Part shown: positions 7,488-16,300 of the stretch, one piece after another
Position numbering within the stretch: the first letter of the stretch is position 1
How the letters are laid out: each line of letters starts with the position of its first letter
Assembly (NCBI RefSeq): GCF_003013395.1
Contig: NZ_PXZM01000006.1
Location: forward strand, 1-64,000
Reading direction: 5' to 3'
Length of the DNA stretch: 64,000 nt
Source of the DNA: Brevibacillus fortis
Lineage (GTDB): Bacteria; Bacillota; Bacilli; Brevibacillales; Brevibacillaceae
Made by a program: the position numbers and the translations under genes
The notes under the pieces: model-generated
The model's input: the letters and a program-made list of their open reading frames with translations, nothing else
Database searches by the model: none
Told to the model about the DNA's origin: nothing

Positions 7488-7961
7488 ATGGCAGATCAAA
7501 AAAAGAAAAAGCTGACCCCGGTCCAGCAAGAATATCAGCAATTGGCAAAGGGGCACGAGCCTCCGCGACCGCTTTTGCGCAATTTTACCCGGGCATTTTT
7601 AGTGGGTGGCCTGATATGCGTGATCGGACAAGGGATACAAGAAATGTTCATTCACTACTTCGATTTTACGGAGAAAACCGCTGGGAATCCCACAGTTGCT
7701 GTCTTGATCATTCTTTCAGCACTCTTGACCGGTCTAGGACTATATGACCGGATTGCCCAATGGGCTGGGGCAGGTACGAGTGTGCCGGTTACGGGTTTTG
7801 CCAACTCGATTGCTTCTGCGGCCATTGAGCATCGCAGTGAAGGATTTGTGCTGGGGGTCGGCGGCAACATGTTCAAGCTCGCGGGGTCAGTGATTGTGTT
7901 TGGAGTGGCGGCGGCTTTCGTCGTTGGCTTGATCAAAACATTGTTTACGATGGGAGGCTGA
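7488..7961 (+). CDS. spoVAC: stage V sporulation protein AC
   Basis: A small membrane protein of the SpoVA complex, which moves Ca-dipicolinic acid into the forespore and out at germination; SpoVAC is thought to be the mechanosensitive pore. After a basic N-terminal stretch (QEYQQLAKGHEPPRPLLRNF) there are four membrane segments. The loop motifs LLTGLGLYDRIAQWAGAGTSVPVTGFANS and HRSEGFVLGVGGNMFKLAG are typical of SpoVAC/AE. Start at 7488 with AAGGAG upstream; a GTG at 7482 is possible. It is followed by spoVAD after 3 nt. Confidence 0.93.
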   Translation: MADQKKKKLTPVQQEYQQLAKGHEPPRPLLRNFTRAFLVGGLICVIGQGIQEMFIHYFDFTEKTAGNPTVAVLIILSALLTGLGLYDRIAQWAGAGTSVPVTGFANSIASAAIEHRSEGFVLGVGGNMFKLAGSVIVFGVAAAFVVGLIKTLFTMGG

Positions 7962-7964
7962 CGG

Positions 7965-8981
7965 ATGCGCCAAGGTCATCAGTCTTGGGTCTTTCCTTTA
8001 AAACCTGTCATTCTCGGGCACGCTGCAATTGGTGGGCCTTTTGAGGCTACGGGACCGTTAGCCGAAGACTTTGATATCTTGCACGGAGACTTGAATCTCG
8101 GACAAGACAGCTGGGAAAAGGCGGAGAAAGTCCTGCTGGAAGAAGCGTGCTCGAAAGCAGTGGAGAAAGCGGGGCTCACGAAAGAGCAAATAAACTTTAT
8201 GCTTGCCGGGGATTTAATGAACCAGATCATCTCTGCTAGCTTTTCAGCCCGGACGCTTTCGATTCCGTTTCTGGGGATTTTCGGAGCGTGCTCAACCGCG
8301 ATGGAAGGCTTGGCCTTGGCTGCTCTCATGGTGAATAGTCAATCTGCTGATTTCGTCTTGGCTGCTACCTCCAGTCACAATGGAGCTGCGGAAAAGCAAT
8401 ATCGTTATCCAACGGAGTACGGTTCACAGAAGCCCCCAACAGCACAATGGACAGTGACGGGAGCAGGTGCTGCGGTTGTAGCCAGTCAGGGTAGTGGATT
8501 GCGGATTACGGGAGCCACCATCGGGCATGTCGTCGATATGGGATTGACAGACCCCTTTAATATGGGGGCAGCGATGGCACCAGCTGCGTTATCCACGATT
8601 GAGTCTCATTTCCGTGACTTTCAGATCCCTCACGACCATTACGATTTGATCGTAACGGGCGATTTAGGACGAACGGGCCATGCCATTTTATCTGATTTGT
8701 TGCCCAAGCATCGCATGCAAATTCCATTAGAGCGTTACATCGATTGCGGGAAGCTCATTTATGGAGAAAATCCGAATGTGTGGTCGGGTGGTAGCGGATG
8801 TGGTTGTATCGCGACAGTTACCTATGGACATCTACTTCGGCGGATGAAGCAAGGAGAATGGAAGCGAATCTTGCTGATTGCCACGGGAGCCCTCTTATCC
8901 CCGTTGTCCTTCCAGCAGGGAGAAAGCATACCTTGCATCGCCCATGCCGTGGCTGTTGAGTCGGAGCAACTTGGAGAGTGA
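7965..8981 (+). CDS. spoVAD: stage V sporulation protein AD
   Basis: A soluble SpoVA subunit of 338 residues with a thiolase-like fold that binds dipicolinic acid on the inner membrane surface. Recognisable stretches are the N-terminal [19 protein letters not shown], the nucleophile-elbow-like [17 protein letters not shown], and the C-terminal [15 protein letters not shown]. It sits between spoVAC and spoVAE with 3-4 nt gaps and a GGGAGG ribosome site overlapping the spoVAC stop. It is clearly not a metabolic thiolase because of this context and the family signatures. Confidence 0.95.
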   Translation: MRQGHQSWVFPLKPVILGHAAIGGPFEATGPLAEDFDILHGDLNLGQDSWEKAEKVLLEEACSKAVEKAGLTKEQINFMLAGDLMNQIISASFSARTLSIPFLGIFGACSTAMEGLALAALMVNSQSADFVLAATSSHNGAAEKQYRYPTEYGSQKPPTAQWTVTGAGAAVVASQGSGLRITGATIGHVVDMGLTDPFNMGAAMAPAALSTIESHFRDFQIPHDHYDLIVTGDLGRTGHAILSDLLPKHRMQIPLERYIDCGKLIYGENPNVWSGGSGCGCIATVTYGHLLRRMKQGEWKRILLIATGALLSPLSFQQGESIPCIAHAVAVESEQLGE

Positions 8982-8985
8982 TACC

Positions 8986-9336
8986 ATGATGTTTTTGTGG
9001 GCGTTTCTCGTAGGAGGAACGATTTGTTTAATTGGTCAATTTCTCATGGATGTCGTCAAGCTCACACCTGCCCATACGATGTCCTCTCTTGTTGTCACTG
9101 GAGCAGTGCTGGACGGATTCGGTCTATACGAGCCACTGGTTAATTTTGCCGGAGCAGGAGCGACAGTACCTATAACGAGCTTTGGAAATGCACTGGTCCA
9201 CGGGGCAATGGCGGAGGCCGAGCAACATGGAGTCATTGGCATTATAACTGGCATTTTTGAAGTGACGAGTGCGGGGATATCGGCTGCCATCGTCTTCGGA
9301 TTTATCACGGCAGTCTTGTTCCGACCAAAAGGATAA
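8986..9336 (+). CDS. spoVAE: stage V sporulation protein AE (AEb type)
   Basis: A 116-residue membrane subunit of the SpoVA channel, homologous to SpoVAC. The start is [18 protein letters not shown], followed by the family motif [20 protein letters not shown] and then [15 protein letters not shown], with about four hydrophobic segments. ATG at 8986 lies 4 nt after the spoVAD stop. The operon ends here, without spoVAA, AB, AEa or AF, which separates it from the canonical spoVA operon. Confidence 0.93.
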   Translation: MMFLWAFLVGGTICLIGQFLMDVVKLTPAHTMSSLVVTGAVLDGFGLYEPLVNFAGAGATVPITSFGNALVHGAMAEAEQHGVIGIITGIFEVTSAGISAAIVFGFITAVLFRPKG

Positions 9337-9376
9337 TGGCGAGGTACATGTTACCACTTGTGCCAAAATACTTGAA

Positions 9377-9405
9377 TTGAACCTACTTTCGCCAACTAGT
9401 AGAAT
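9377..9405 (+). promoter_or_regulatory. sigma-A-like promoter before sleB
   Basis: TTGAAC (9377-9382), 17-bp spacer, TAGAAT (9400-9405). It fits the vegetative consensus better than the sigma-G consensus expected for sleB. No clean GHATR/CATnHTA pair is visible in the same interval. Confidence 0.45.
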
Positions 9406-9431
9406 GGGTTGGGTAAAGGAGGGAACAATTT

Positions 9432-10079
9432 ATGTGGTGGAGCAAGAAAGCAGTAACAACCTTGCTTGCTGCCTTTATGGCTGTAGCGTTTATTTTCCCG
9501 GCCAACTCCCTGGCGGCTACACAGATTCAACGCGGTAGTGTGAACGGGGATGTATGGGATTTGCAATATCGTTTGCAGATGCTGGGTTACTACAATGGCA
9601 AATTGGATGGCATTTACGGTGCGAATACAACGAAGGCCGTCAGACAGTTTCAAAAAGCATACGGATTACAGATTGACGGTATTACTGGTACAAATACATG
9701 GCGTGTTCTAAAGAAAGTGTCGGTAAATAAAGCCGAAATGCAAATGCTGGCACAACTGGTCTATTCTGAAGCGCGCGGAGAACCTTATAAGGGCCAAGTA
9801 GCCGTGGCTGCGGTCGCGTTGAACCGTATCCAGTCCAAAAGCTTTCCCAATACACTTGAGGGTGTCATCTTTGAGCCATTAGCGTTTACCGCTGTAGATG
9901 ATGGACAATTCTGGATGACTCCTAACAAGACTGCTTACCAGGCAGCATGGGATGCTGTACGTGGATGGGACCCAACAAGTAATTCTCTTTACTACTTTAA
10001 TCCTGTTACGGCTACCTCCAAGTGGATTTGGTCTCGTAAACATGTGAAAAAGATCGGCAAACACATTTTTGCCATTTAA
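9432..10079 (+). CDS. sleB: spore cortex-lytic enzyme SleB
   Basis: A secreted lytic transglycosylase that degrades muramic-delta-lactam-containing spore cortex at germination. It has 215 residues: a signal peptide ending near AANSLA (about 30), a PG_binding_1 domain (residues 35-95, VWDLQYRLQMLGYYNGKLDGIYG), and a Hydrolase_2 catalytic domain (about 105-215) beginning LAQLVYSEARGEPYKGQVAVAAV, with the catalytic Glu in SEARGE and the usual TSNSLYYFNP end. The ribosome site AAAGGAGGG precedes the ATG. The partner gene ypeB, normally immediately downstream, is absent. Confidence 0.92.
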   Translation: MWWSKKAVTTLLAAFMAVAFIFPANSLAATQIQRGSVNGDVWDLQYRLQMLGYYNGKLDGIYGANTTKAVRQFQKAYGLQIDGITGTNTWRVLKKVSVNKAEMQMLAQLVYSEARGEPYKGQVAVAAVALNRIQSKSFPNTLEGVIFEPLAFTAVDDGQFWMTPNKTAYQAAWDAVRGWDPTSNSLYYFNPVTATSKWIWSRKHVKKIGKHIFAI

Positions 10080-10093
10080 CGAACAACCATTTT

Positions 10094-10142
10094 AGCCCTT
10101 GAAACAGTTTTCGTCATGATGCTGTTCGAGGGCTTTCCTTTT
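10094..10142 (+). terminator. terminator of sleB
   Basis: AGCCCTTGAAACAG pairs with CTGTTCGAGGGCT with one bulged base and a G-T pair, followed by TTTCCTTTT. Confidence 0.75.
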
Positions 10143-10226
10143 AATTGGAAACTATTGTCCGTTGTGTTTGCAAAATAGTTCGATAAAATGAAACGAAAGG
10201 ATTCGCATAGTTCCCTATGGAGGTTG

Positions 10227-11198
10227 ATGATGAAGAAACGGATGATCCTTGCCTCGCTGGTAGCCTTTTTGCTCGTAGGTACACCAGTTGTCGAGGCAGA
10301 AACAACTCAAATTAACGAAACACCTTATGTAGACATTAGCGGCCATTGGGCAGAACAAGAAATCAATCAACTTTACATAACTGACGTAATTGGTCAAAAT
10401 GAATATTTTCGACCTGATGACAACGTAACATTGGGTGAACTGCTCACGATGTTTGTGAATGCAAAAGGAATTGAACCTGTGGGTAACAAGCAAACATCCT
10501 TTGCGGACGTACCTGCAAACAGCTGGCTGTCGCCCTATGCTGAGACGGCCTATCGGCTGGGAATTGTCCATGGACAAAAGCAGGGGAATCACCTGTACTT
10601 ACATCCGGATGCTCCAGTCAAAAGAGCAGAGCTCGCCTCTATTCTGGTAAGAACGATGGGAGCCAGTGGAGCAGTCAATAACCTGAAGTGGTCTACGACG
10701 ATCCAGACATTGAACCAATACCCGGATGGGAACAACGTGAAAGAGAATGAGCAACGTCCACTTGTATACGCCATGCAAAGCGGGTTAATGAGTGCCTATG
10801 GGGACGGTACATTAAAGCCGAACAAGTACATGACGAGAGCCGAAGCAGCCACATACGCGGCCCTTCACTTGGTTTCGGATAAGCCGCGAACGACAAAAGC
10901 CCTCTCAAACGGTACACCTTTTCGCCAGGAATTAACGGTACAGACGACTGCCTACAGTTACACGAACGACAAGATCCTGTCGTATCTCGAGTATCCACTG
11001 CGCGAAGGTGTTGTAGCGGTTGATCCAAATGTCATCCCGCTTGGTACACACTTGTACATCGATGGCTACGGCTATGCAGTCGCAGCGGATATCGGTGGTG
11101 CGGTAAAGCAACGCCATGTGGATCTGTATCTTCCGACGATGAACGAAGCTGAAAATCACGGCTTGCAAAAAGGCGTCAAAGTATACGTGCTTGACTAA
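10227..11198 (+). CDS. SLH-domain protein with C-terminal 3D (MltA-like) domain
   Basis: A secreted wall protein of 323 residues. A signal peptide (MMKKRMILASLVAFLLVG, cleaved near VEA) is followed by three S-layer homology repeats (about 35-85, 90-145, 150-220; e.g. YVDISGHWAEQEINQL and YMTRAEAATYAAL) that anchor to pyruvylated wall polymer. The C-terminal 3D domain (about 235-323) shows three conserved Asp-containing motifs: VAVDPNVIPLGTHLYI, AADIGGAVK and HVDLYLP. This is the fold of YocH/YuiC lytic transglycosylases. It probably remodels peptidoglycan while held on the wall. ATG at 10227 follows GGAGG; an upstream in-frame ATG at 10188 lacks a signal-peptide-like start. Confidence 0.87.
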   Translation: MMKKRMILASLVAFLLVGTPVVEAETTQINETPYVDISGHWAEQEINQLYITDVIGQNEYFRPDDNVTLGELLTMFVNAKGIEPVGNKQTSFADVPANSWLSPYAETAYRLGIVHGQKQGNHLYLHPDAPVKRAELASILVRTMGASGAVNNLKWSTTIQTLNQYPDGNNVKENEQRPLVYAMQSGLMSAYGDGTLKPNKYMTRAEAATYAALHLVSDKPRTTKALSNGTPFRQELTVQTTAYSYTNDKILSYLEYPLREGVVAVDPNVIPLGTHLYIDGYGYAVAADIGGAVKQRHVDLYLPTMNEAENHGLQKGVKVYVLD

Positions 11199-11264
11199 TA
11201 AAAATGCTGAACATATTTCCTGCTCTTTCCACTCATACTAACGTGGAAGGGGTGGGATTTTTTC

Positions 11265-11924
11265 ATGGTATGGGTGTTGCTAGGATTGGTTTGTTTATTT
11301 GTCCTAATCATTATCACGCCAATACAATTGACGTGTTTCTACAGTCGCGAGGGCGAAAATGATCAATTGGACATTACGATTGCAGCTTGGGGTATCATTC
11401 GCAGGAAATATGAAATTCCCATTCTTCTCGTGAAAATGACAGAAGCTGGGCCTGAGCTTGTCGCAAAGGTGGAAACGATCCAGCATGGAAGCAAGCTTCG
11501 GGAAAAGGTCAAAGATTTTACGCGGAGGCAAGTGAAAATATGGTATCGCAATTATCGAGATGTGCTGGAAAGAGTACGTGATTTACTGCCTGTGCTAAAA
11601 GATCTGCTCAAACAAATTCGCTGCACGAAGTTAGAATGGCATACGTTGTTGGGCACAGGTCAGGCGGCGGAAACAGGGGCGCTGACAGGATTAATCTGGG
11701 GAGTGAAAAGCCTGATTGTCGGGGTTCTCTCCCACTCCATCTCTTTACAGACGATGCCTGCCATGAGTGTACAGCCTGTCTGGAACCAAGCACTTCTACA
11801 TACGAAAGTTCATGCTGTGTTGAATTTTTATTTGGGTCATTTCCTGTACTCAGCGCTAAAAGTATTTCTGCGGGTCCGAAAAAGTAAACAGCGAAAATGG
11901 CAAGCTGCGCCAACGCGTGCCTAA
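11265..11924 (+). CDS. ytfI: DUF2953 membrane-anchored protein YtfI
   Basis: A 219-residue protein with an N-terminal membrane segment (WVLLGLVCLFVLIIITPIQL) and a mainly soluble remainder. The DUF2953 C-terminal signature is RCTKLEWHTLLGTGQAAETGALTGLIWGVK. It lies directly upstream of gerW (ytfJ), an arrangement conserved in spore formers, which suggests a role in sporulation or germination. The biochemical function is unknown. Confidence 0.85.
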   Translation: MVWVLLGLVCLFVLIIITPIQLTCFYSREGENDQLDITIAAWGIIRRKYEIPILLVKMTEAGPELVAKVETIQHGSKLREKVKDFTRRQVKIWYRNYRDVLERVRDLLPVLKDLLKQIRCTKLEWHTLLGTGQAAETGALTGLIWGVKSLIVGVLSHSISLQTMPAMSVQPVWNQALLHTKVHAVLNFYLGHFLYSALKVFLRVRKSKQRKWQAAPTRA

Positions 11925-12033
11925 ACACAAATGTGGGAGCACGCATATTTATTCCTTTGTACAAAGGTACATGCTCCTGATTTGTTGGGGGAATGATAAA
12001 ACATGACACAGACAGGAAGGAGGAGCGACAAAT

Positions 12034-12516
12034 ATGGCAGACCACCCGATTCAAGGCCTCATGAGAACAGCGATGGAAAATCTCAAGCAAATGGTGGACG
12101 TGAATACAATCATTGGTGATCCTGTTGAGACACCTGACGGTAGTGTCATTCTTCCGATCTCCAAGGTCGGATTTGGATTCGCGGCCGGGGGTAGTGAGTT
12201 CCAATACGATCAACATCATAATGGGCATCAACACCATCAGCAGCATGAACATACTGGTCACCCGTTTGGTGGGGGTAGTGGGGGCGGTGTCTCCATCACA
12301 CCCGTAGCTTTTTTGGTCGTTGGTAAACAAGGAATTCGTTCGATTCCGCTTGAAAATACGACTCATCTCTATGACCGGATTTTGGATTCTGTTCCGCAAA
12401 TCGTGGATAAAGTTCAGGGGATGTTTACCAAAACGGATGAATCACCTGTTTATTCCAATACGATTATTGCCAGAGCAGAAGAACAAGATTTGGATGATCT
12501 TATGGATCGAAAATAA
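12034..12516 (+). CDS. gerW: GerW family sporulation protein (YtfJ)
   Basis: A 160-residue cytosolic protein of the GerW/YtfJ family, needed for normal L-alanine germination in B. subtilis. The N-terminal signature HPIQGLMRTAMENLKQMVDVNTIIGDPVETPDGSVILPISKV is typical, as is VSITPVAFLVVGKQGIRSIPLE. Between them sits a His- and Gly-rich loop (about residues 60-88, seven or more His including HQHHQQHEHTGH), which could bind metal. It is preceded by ytfI; the start follows AAGGAGGAG. A terminator follows and ends convergent transcription. Confidence 0.9.
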   Translation: MADHPIQGLMRTAMENLKQMVDVNTIIGDPVETPDGSVILPISKVGFGFAAGGSEFQYDQHHNGHQHHQQHEHTGHPFGGGSGGGVSITPVAFLVVGKQGIRSIPLENTTHLYDRILDSVPQIVDKVQGMFTKTDESPVYSNTIIARAEEQDLDDLMDRK

Positions 12517-12527
12517 GGAAAGCACAA

Positions 12528-12566
12528 AACAGGTATGCCTCCATAAAAGGGGCATACCTGTTTTTT
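12528..12566. terminator. terminator between gerW and the minus-strand gene
   Basis: AACAGGTATGCC pairs with GGCATACCTGTT, followed by TTTTTT on the plus strand. It lies between two convergent genes and has an A-rich 5' flank, so it may work in both directions. Confidence 0.88.
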
Positions 12567-12585
12567 CGGTAGTAAGCGTATGGTA

Positions 12586-13272
12586 TTACCAGCGTTCGTT
12601 TACATACAATCCTGTTTTCGCAACATGCTGATATTGAAGGCTCGAGCTGGAGGAGGCGATATAAGGATGGAGAGCCATCGCTTCCTCGTAGTAACGTGAA
12701 AAGGAGCCAAGGGGCTTGCTTTGTAATCCCAATGTACCTGCTCTGAATGCTTGGGCTACACTTTCCATTGTATTTGTATAGTCCGCATAGCGGGTCTGTA
12801 CGGACTCCAGCCAATTCTCATCGTCCATTTCCAGTTGTCCATCGGGTAACAGCTTGATTCCAAACGATTGGAGTATTTCCTCAGCGTCTTTTGCAACTTG
12901 AGCGAATGTATCCAGCTTTTGCGTCGTCAAGGTATCTGCTTTTTCCTCAAGAAATTGCTGCAGGCGATTATAATTACTTACTATTGAGTGTGTGCGCTCA
13001 TGTAATTGCTCAATGTCAGGTCCAGCCTCGTTGTCTTTTCCCGCTGCAATTAATTCCCGAGAACTCTTCTCCAAATCTGAGGAGAACCGGTACAGACGCG
13101 ATAAGGAATCGGAAAGCTCCGTTGTCCATTGCTGCTGACGAGCGTAGTAAGGCTGCAAATTATAACGAAAGATCGGATTGACTGGCGTGCTTAATTTTGC
13201 CTGAAGCATATGGGAATGATAGCGGCCTACCCGCTGCGTAAATGGAACATGGCTGACTCGATTCGTTTTCAT
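12586..13272 (-). CDS. hypothetical helical protein
   Basis: A 228-residue protein I do not recognise. It has no signal peptide or membrane segment. The central part (about 45-150) is strongly helical and charged, with coiled-coil character (LSRLYRFSSDLEKSSRELIAAG, LQQFLEEKADTLTTQKLDTF). The ribosome site GGAGGTGA lies upstream of the ATG at 13272. It is followed, in reading direction, by the terminator shared with gerW. The pattern faintly recalls flagellar hook-associated helical regions, but this is not enough for a call. Confidence 0.6.
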   Translation of the reverse strand: MKTNRVSHVPFTQRVGRYHSHMLQAKLSTPVNPIFRYNLQPYYARQQQWTTELSDSLSRLYRFSSDLEKSSRELIAAGKDNEAGPDIEQLHERTHSIVSNYNRLQQFLEEKADTLTTQKLDTFAQVAKDAEEILQSFGIKLLPDGQLEMDDENWLESVQTRYADYTNTMESVAQAFRAGTLGLQSKPLGSFSRYYEEAMALHPYIASSSSSLQYQHVAKTGLYVNERW

Positions 13273-13346
13273 GTTCGGTCACCTCCTCACAAGTAAATGG
13301 AATGAATCTCCAGGAACAATTTACTATCTCCTATTATAGACGATGC

Positions 13347-16300
13347 CTACTCCATTTCAATGAGTAGATCGCCAGTTTGAATGGCTTCGCCAGCTTTCAC
13401 ATAGACGGCTTTAATTTTTCCATCGAGCGGGGCCTGGATCGTCGTTTCCATTTTCATCGCTTCACTCACCAAAAGATGCTCGCCTTTACGCACCTTGTCA
13501 CCTTCTGCTACAAGCACCTTGAGCACTTTTCCTGGCATGGAGGCACCGAGGTGGGCAGGGTTTTGCGCTTCTGCTTTTCGACGGATCAGTTCAGAGACTT
13601 TCGCAGACTGGTCGCGGATGAAGATTTCACGCGGCTGTCCGTTCAGTTCAAAATAGATGATGCGTCGGCCATCTGGATGAAGCTCGCCGACTGCGACTAG
13701 TTTGATAATCAGCGTTTTACCGCGCTCGATCGTAATGGCAGTTTCCTCACCCGGACGCAATCCGTAGAAAAACGTTCCCGTATTCAATACAGACAGGTCA
13801 CCGTATTCCTTCAGGCGTTGTTCAAATTGCAAATAAACTTGCGGATACATGATATAGGACAGGACATCTAAATGACTCGGCTCACGTCCGATTTTAGCTC
13901 CCAGCTCTGCCGCAACTTGCGTAAAGTCAATGGGCGCAAGCAATTCACCGGGACGTGCAGTAAAGGCATCGCGACCTTTTAGCACGAGCTCCTGCAACTC
14001 CTTCGGGAATCCGCCCGGCGGTTGACCGAGATACCCTTGGAAAAATTGAATGACGGAATCCGGAAAGTCGAGGCGGGTGCCTTTCTCCCAAATGTTCTCC
14101 TCATTCAAGTTGTTTTGGACCATGAACAGTGCCATATCACCGACGACCTTGGAAGACGGCGTCACTTTTACAATGTCGCCACACATTTGATTGACGACAG
14201 CATACATGTGTTTCACTTCGTCCCAACGACCTTCCAGACCAACCGCTTTGGCTTGCTGCTCCAAATTGGTGTATTGTCCACCTGGCATTTCGTGAACGTA
14301 TACCTCCGTGTTGCTCGCTTTCATGCCGCTTTCAAAGCCTTGGTAGTACGGACGTACATCCTCCCAGTAATCAGACAGCTTGTTAAACGAATCAAGGGAT
14401 AAACCAGTCTCACGCTCCGTGTGGGCTAAGCTCGCGATCAACCCGTTCAAGCTTGGCTGGGAAGTGAGTCCGGACAAGGAGCTGACGCAAGCATCGACGA
14501 TATCCACGCCTGCTTCGATTGCTTTAAGAAGCATGGCGCCAGCATTTCCTGATGTATCGTGCGTGTGCAGATGGATCGGAATGCTAATTTCTTGTTTTAA
14601 TGCAGAGACGAGCGAATAAGCAGCATACGGCTTCAAAAGACCTGCCATATCCTTGATCGCGAGAATATGGGCACCTGCTTTTTCCAATTCCTTTGCCAGA
14701 TTGACATAGTAGTCCAAGGTGTATTTGGTTTTGGACGGGTCCAGAATATCGCCAGTGTAGCAAATCGCTGCCTCGGCTACCTTGCCAGATTCACGAACGG
14801 CTTCAATGGCTGTTTGCATCCCGGGAAGCCAGTTCAGGCTGTCAAAGATCCGGAAGACATCGATGCCATTTTCCGCAGAGGCTTTGACGAAGGATTGGAT
14901 CACATTATCTGGGTAATTGGTGTAGCCTACGCCATTTGCTCCGCGCAAGAGCATTTGGAACAGGACATTAGGTATGCGCTGGCGAAGGATTTGCAGCCGC
15001 TCCCAGGGAGATTCCTGCAAAAAGCGCATCGTTGTGTCAAAAGTGGCGCCGCCCCACATCTCCAGCGAGAAGAGCCCGGAACCGAGCTTGCCTGTCGCTT
15101 CTGCAATGGAGGCGATATCGTAGGTGCGCACACGCGTAGCAAACAAAGACTGATGAGCATCGCGGAATGTCGTGTCTGTGACAAGCACCTGCTTCTGCTC
15201 CTGAATCCAGCGTACCAGACCGTCGGCGCCTTCTTTGTCCAGAATTTGCTTCGTACCGTCGGGATATGGCTGAGTAAATGGTGTCCGCGGGATGCGGGGC
15301 GAGTCGAAGTGCGGCTTTTTCTCCGATTTACCCAGTCCTGGATATCCGTTGACAATCGTGTCTCCGATATAAGATAGTAATTTGGTACCTCGGTCTTGAC
15401 GGCCAGGGAAGATGAACAGCTCTGGTTTGGTGTCAATGAACGACGTATCGTAGTTGCCACTCAAAAAATCGGGATGCGTCACGACATTTTCCAAAAACGG
15501 AAGGTTCGTTTTCACGCCACGAATACGGAACTCACGCAATGTTCGTAGCATTTTGCGAGCGGCTTGATCAAAGCTCGCGCCATACGTGGAGATTTTGACC
15601 AGTAGCGAGTCATAAAACGGCGTAATGATCGCGCCTGGATAACCATTGCCGCCGTCGAGCCTTACGCCGAAGCCTCCACCGGAACGCCAGGCGGACAAGC
15701 GACCGGCATCTGGCAGAAAATTGTTTTCAGCGTCTTCGGTCGTGACACGGCATTGGATGGCAAAACCACTCATCTGGATATCACTTTGCGCCCGGATGCC
15801 AATCTCTGCATCGGAGAGAGAATGCCCCTCGGCTACACGAATCTGCGACTGAACAATGTCGATTCCAGTGATGAGCTCCGTGATGGTATGCTCTACTTGA
15901 ATGCGTGGATTGACTTCTATAAAATAAAAACGCTTGTCCGGCGTTAACAAAAACTCGACAGTACCAGCGTTCGAATAACCGACTTTTTGCATGAGAGTGA
16001 GAGCAGCATGGCAAATATCTTCACGCAACTTGTCATCCAGCGATAGGCTCGGTGCTACTTCGACCACTTTTTGATGGCGCCGCTGAACAGAGCAATCGCG
16101 CTCATACAGATGAACGATGTTTCCGTGGTTGTCACCGAGAATTTGGACCTCGATGTGTTTGGGCTGTTCTAGGTATCGCTCCAAATACACCTTGGCATTA
16201 CCGAAGGAAGAGCGAGCCTCGGAACGTGCACGATCTAACGAATCTTGCAATTCCTCCTGACTGCGGACGATACGCATGCCACGGCCTCCGCCGCCAGATA

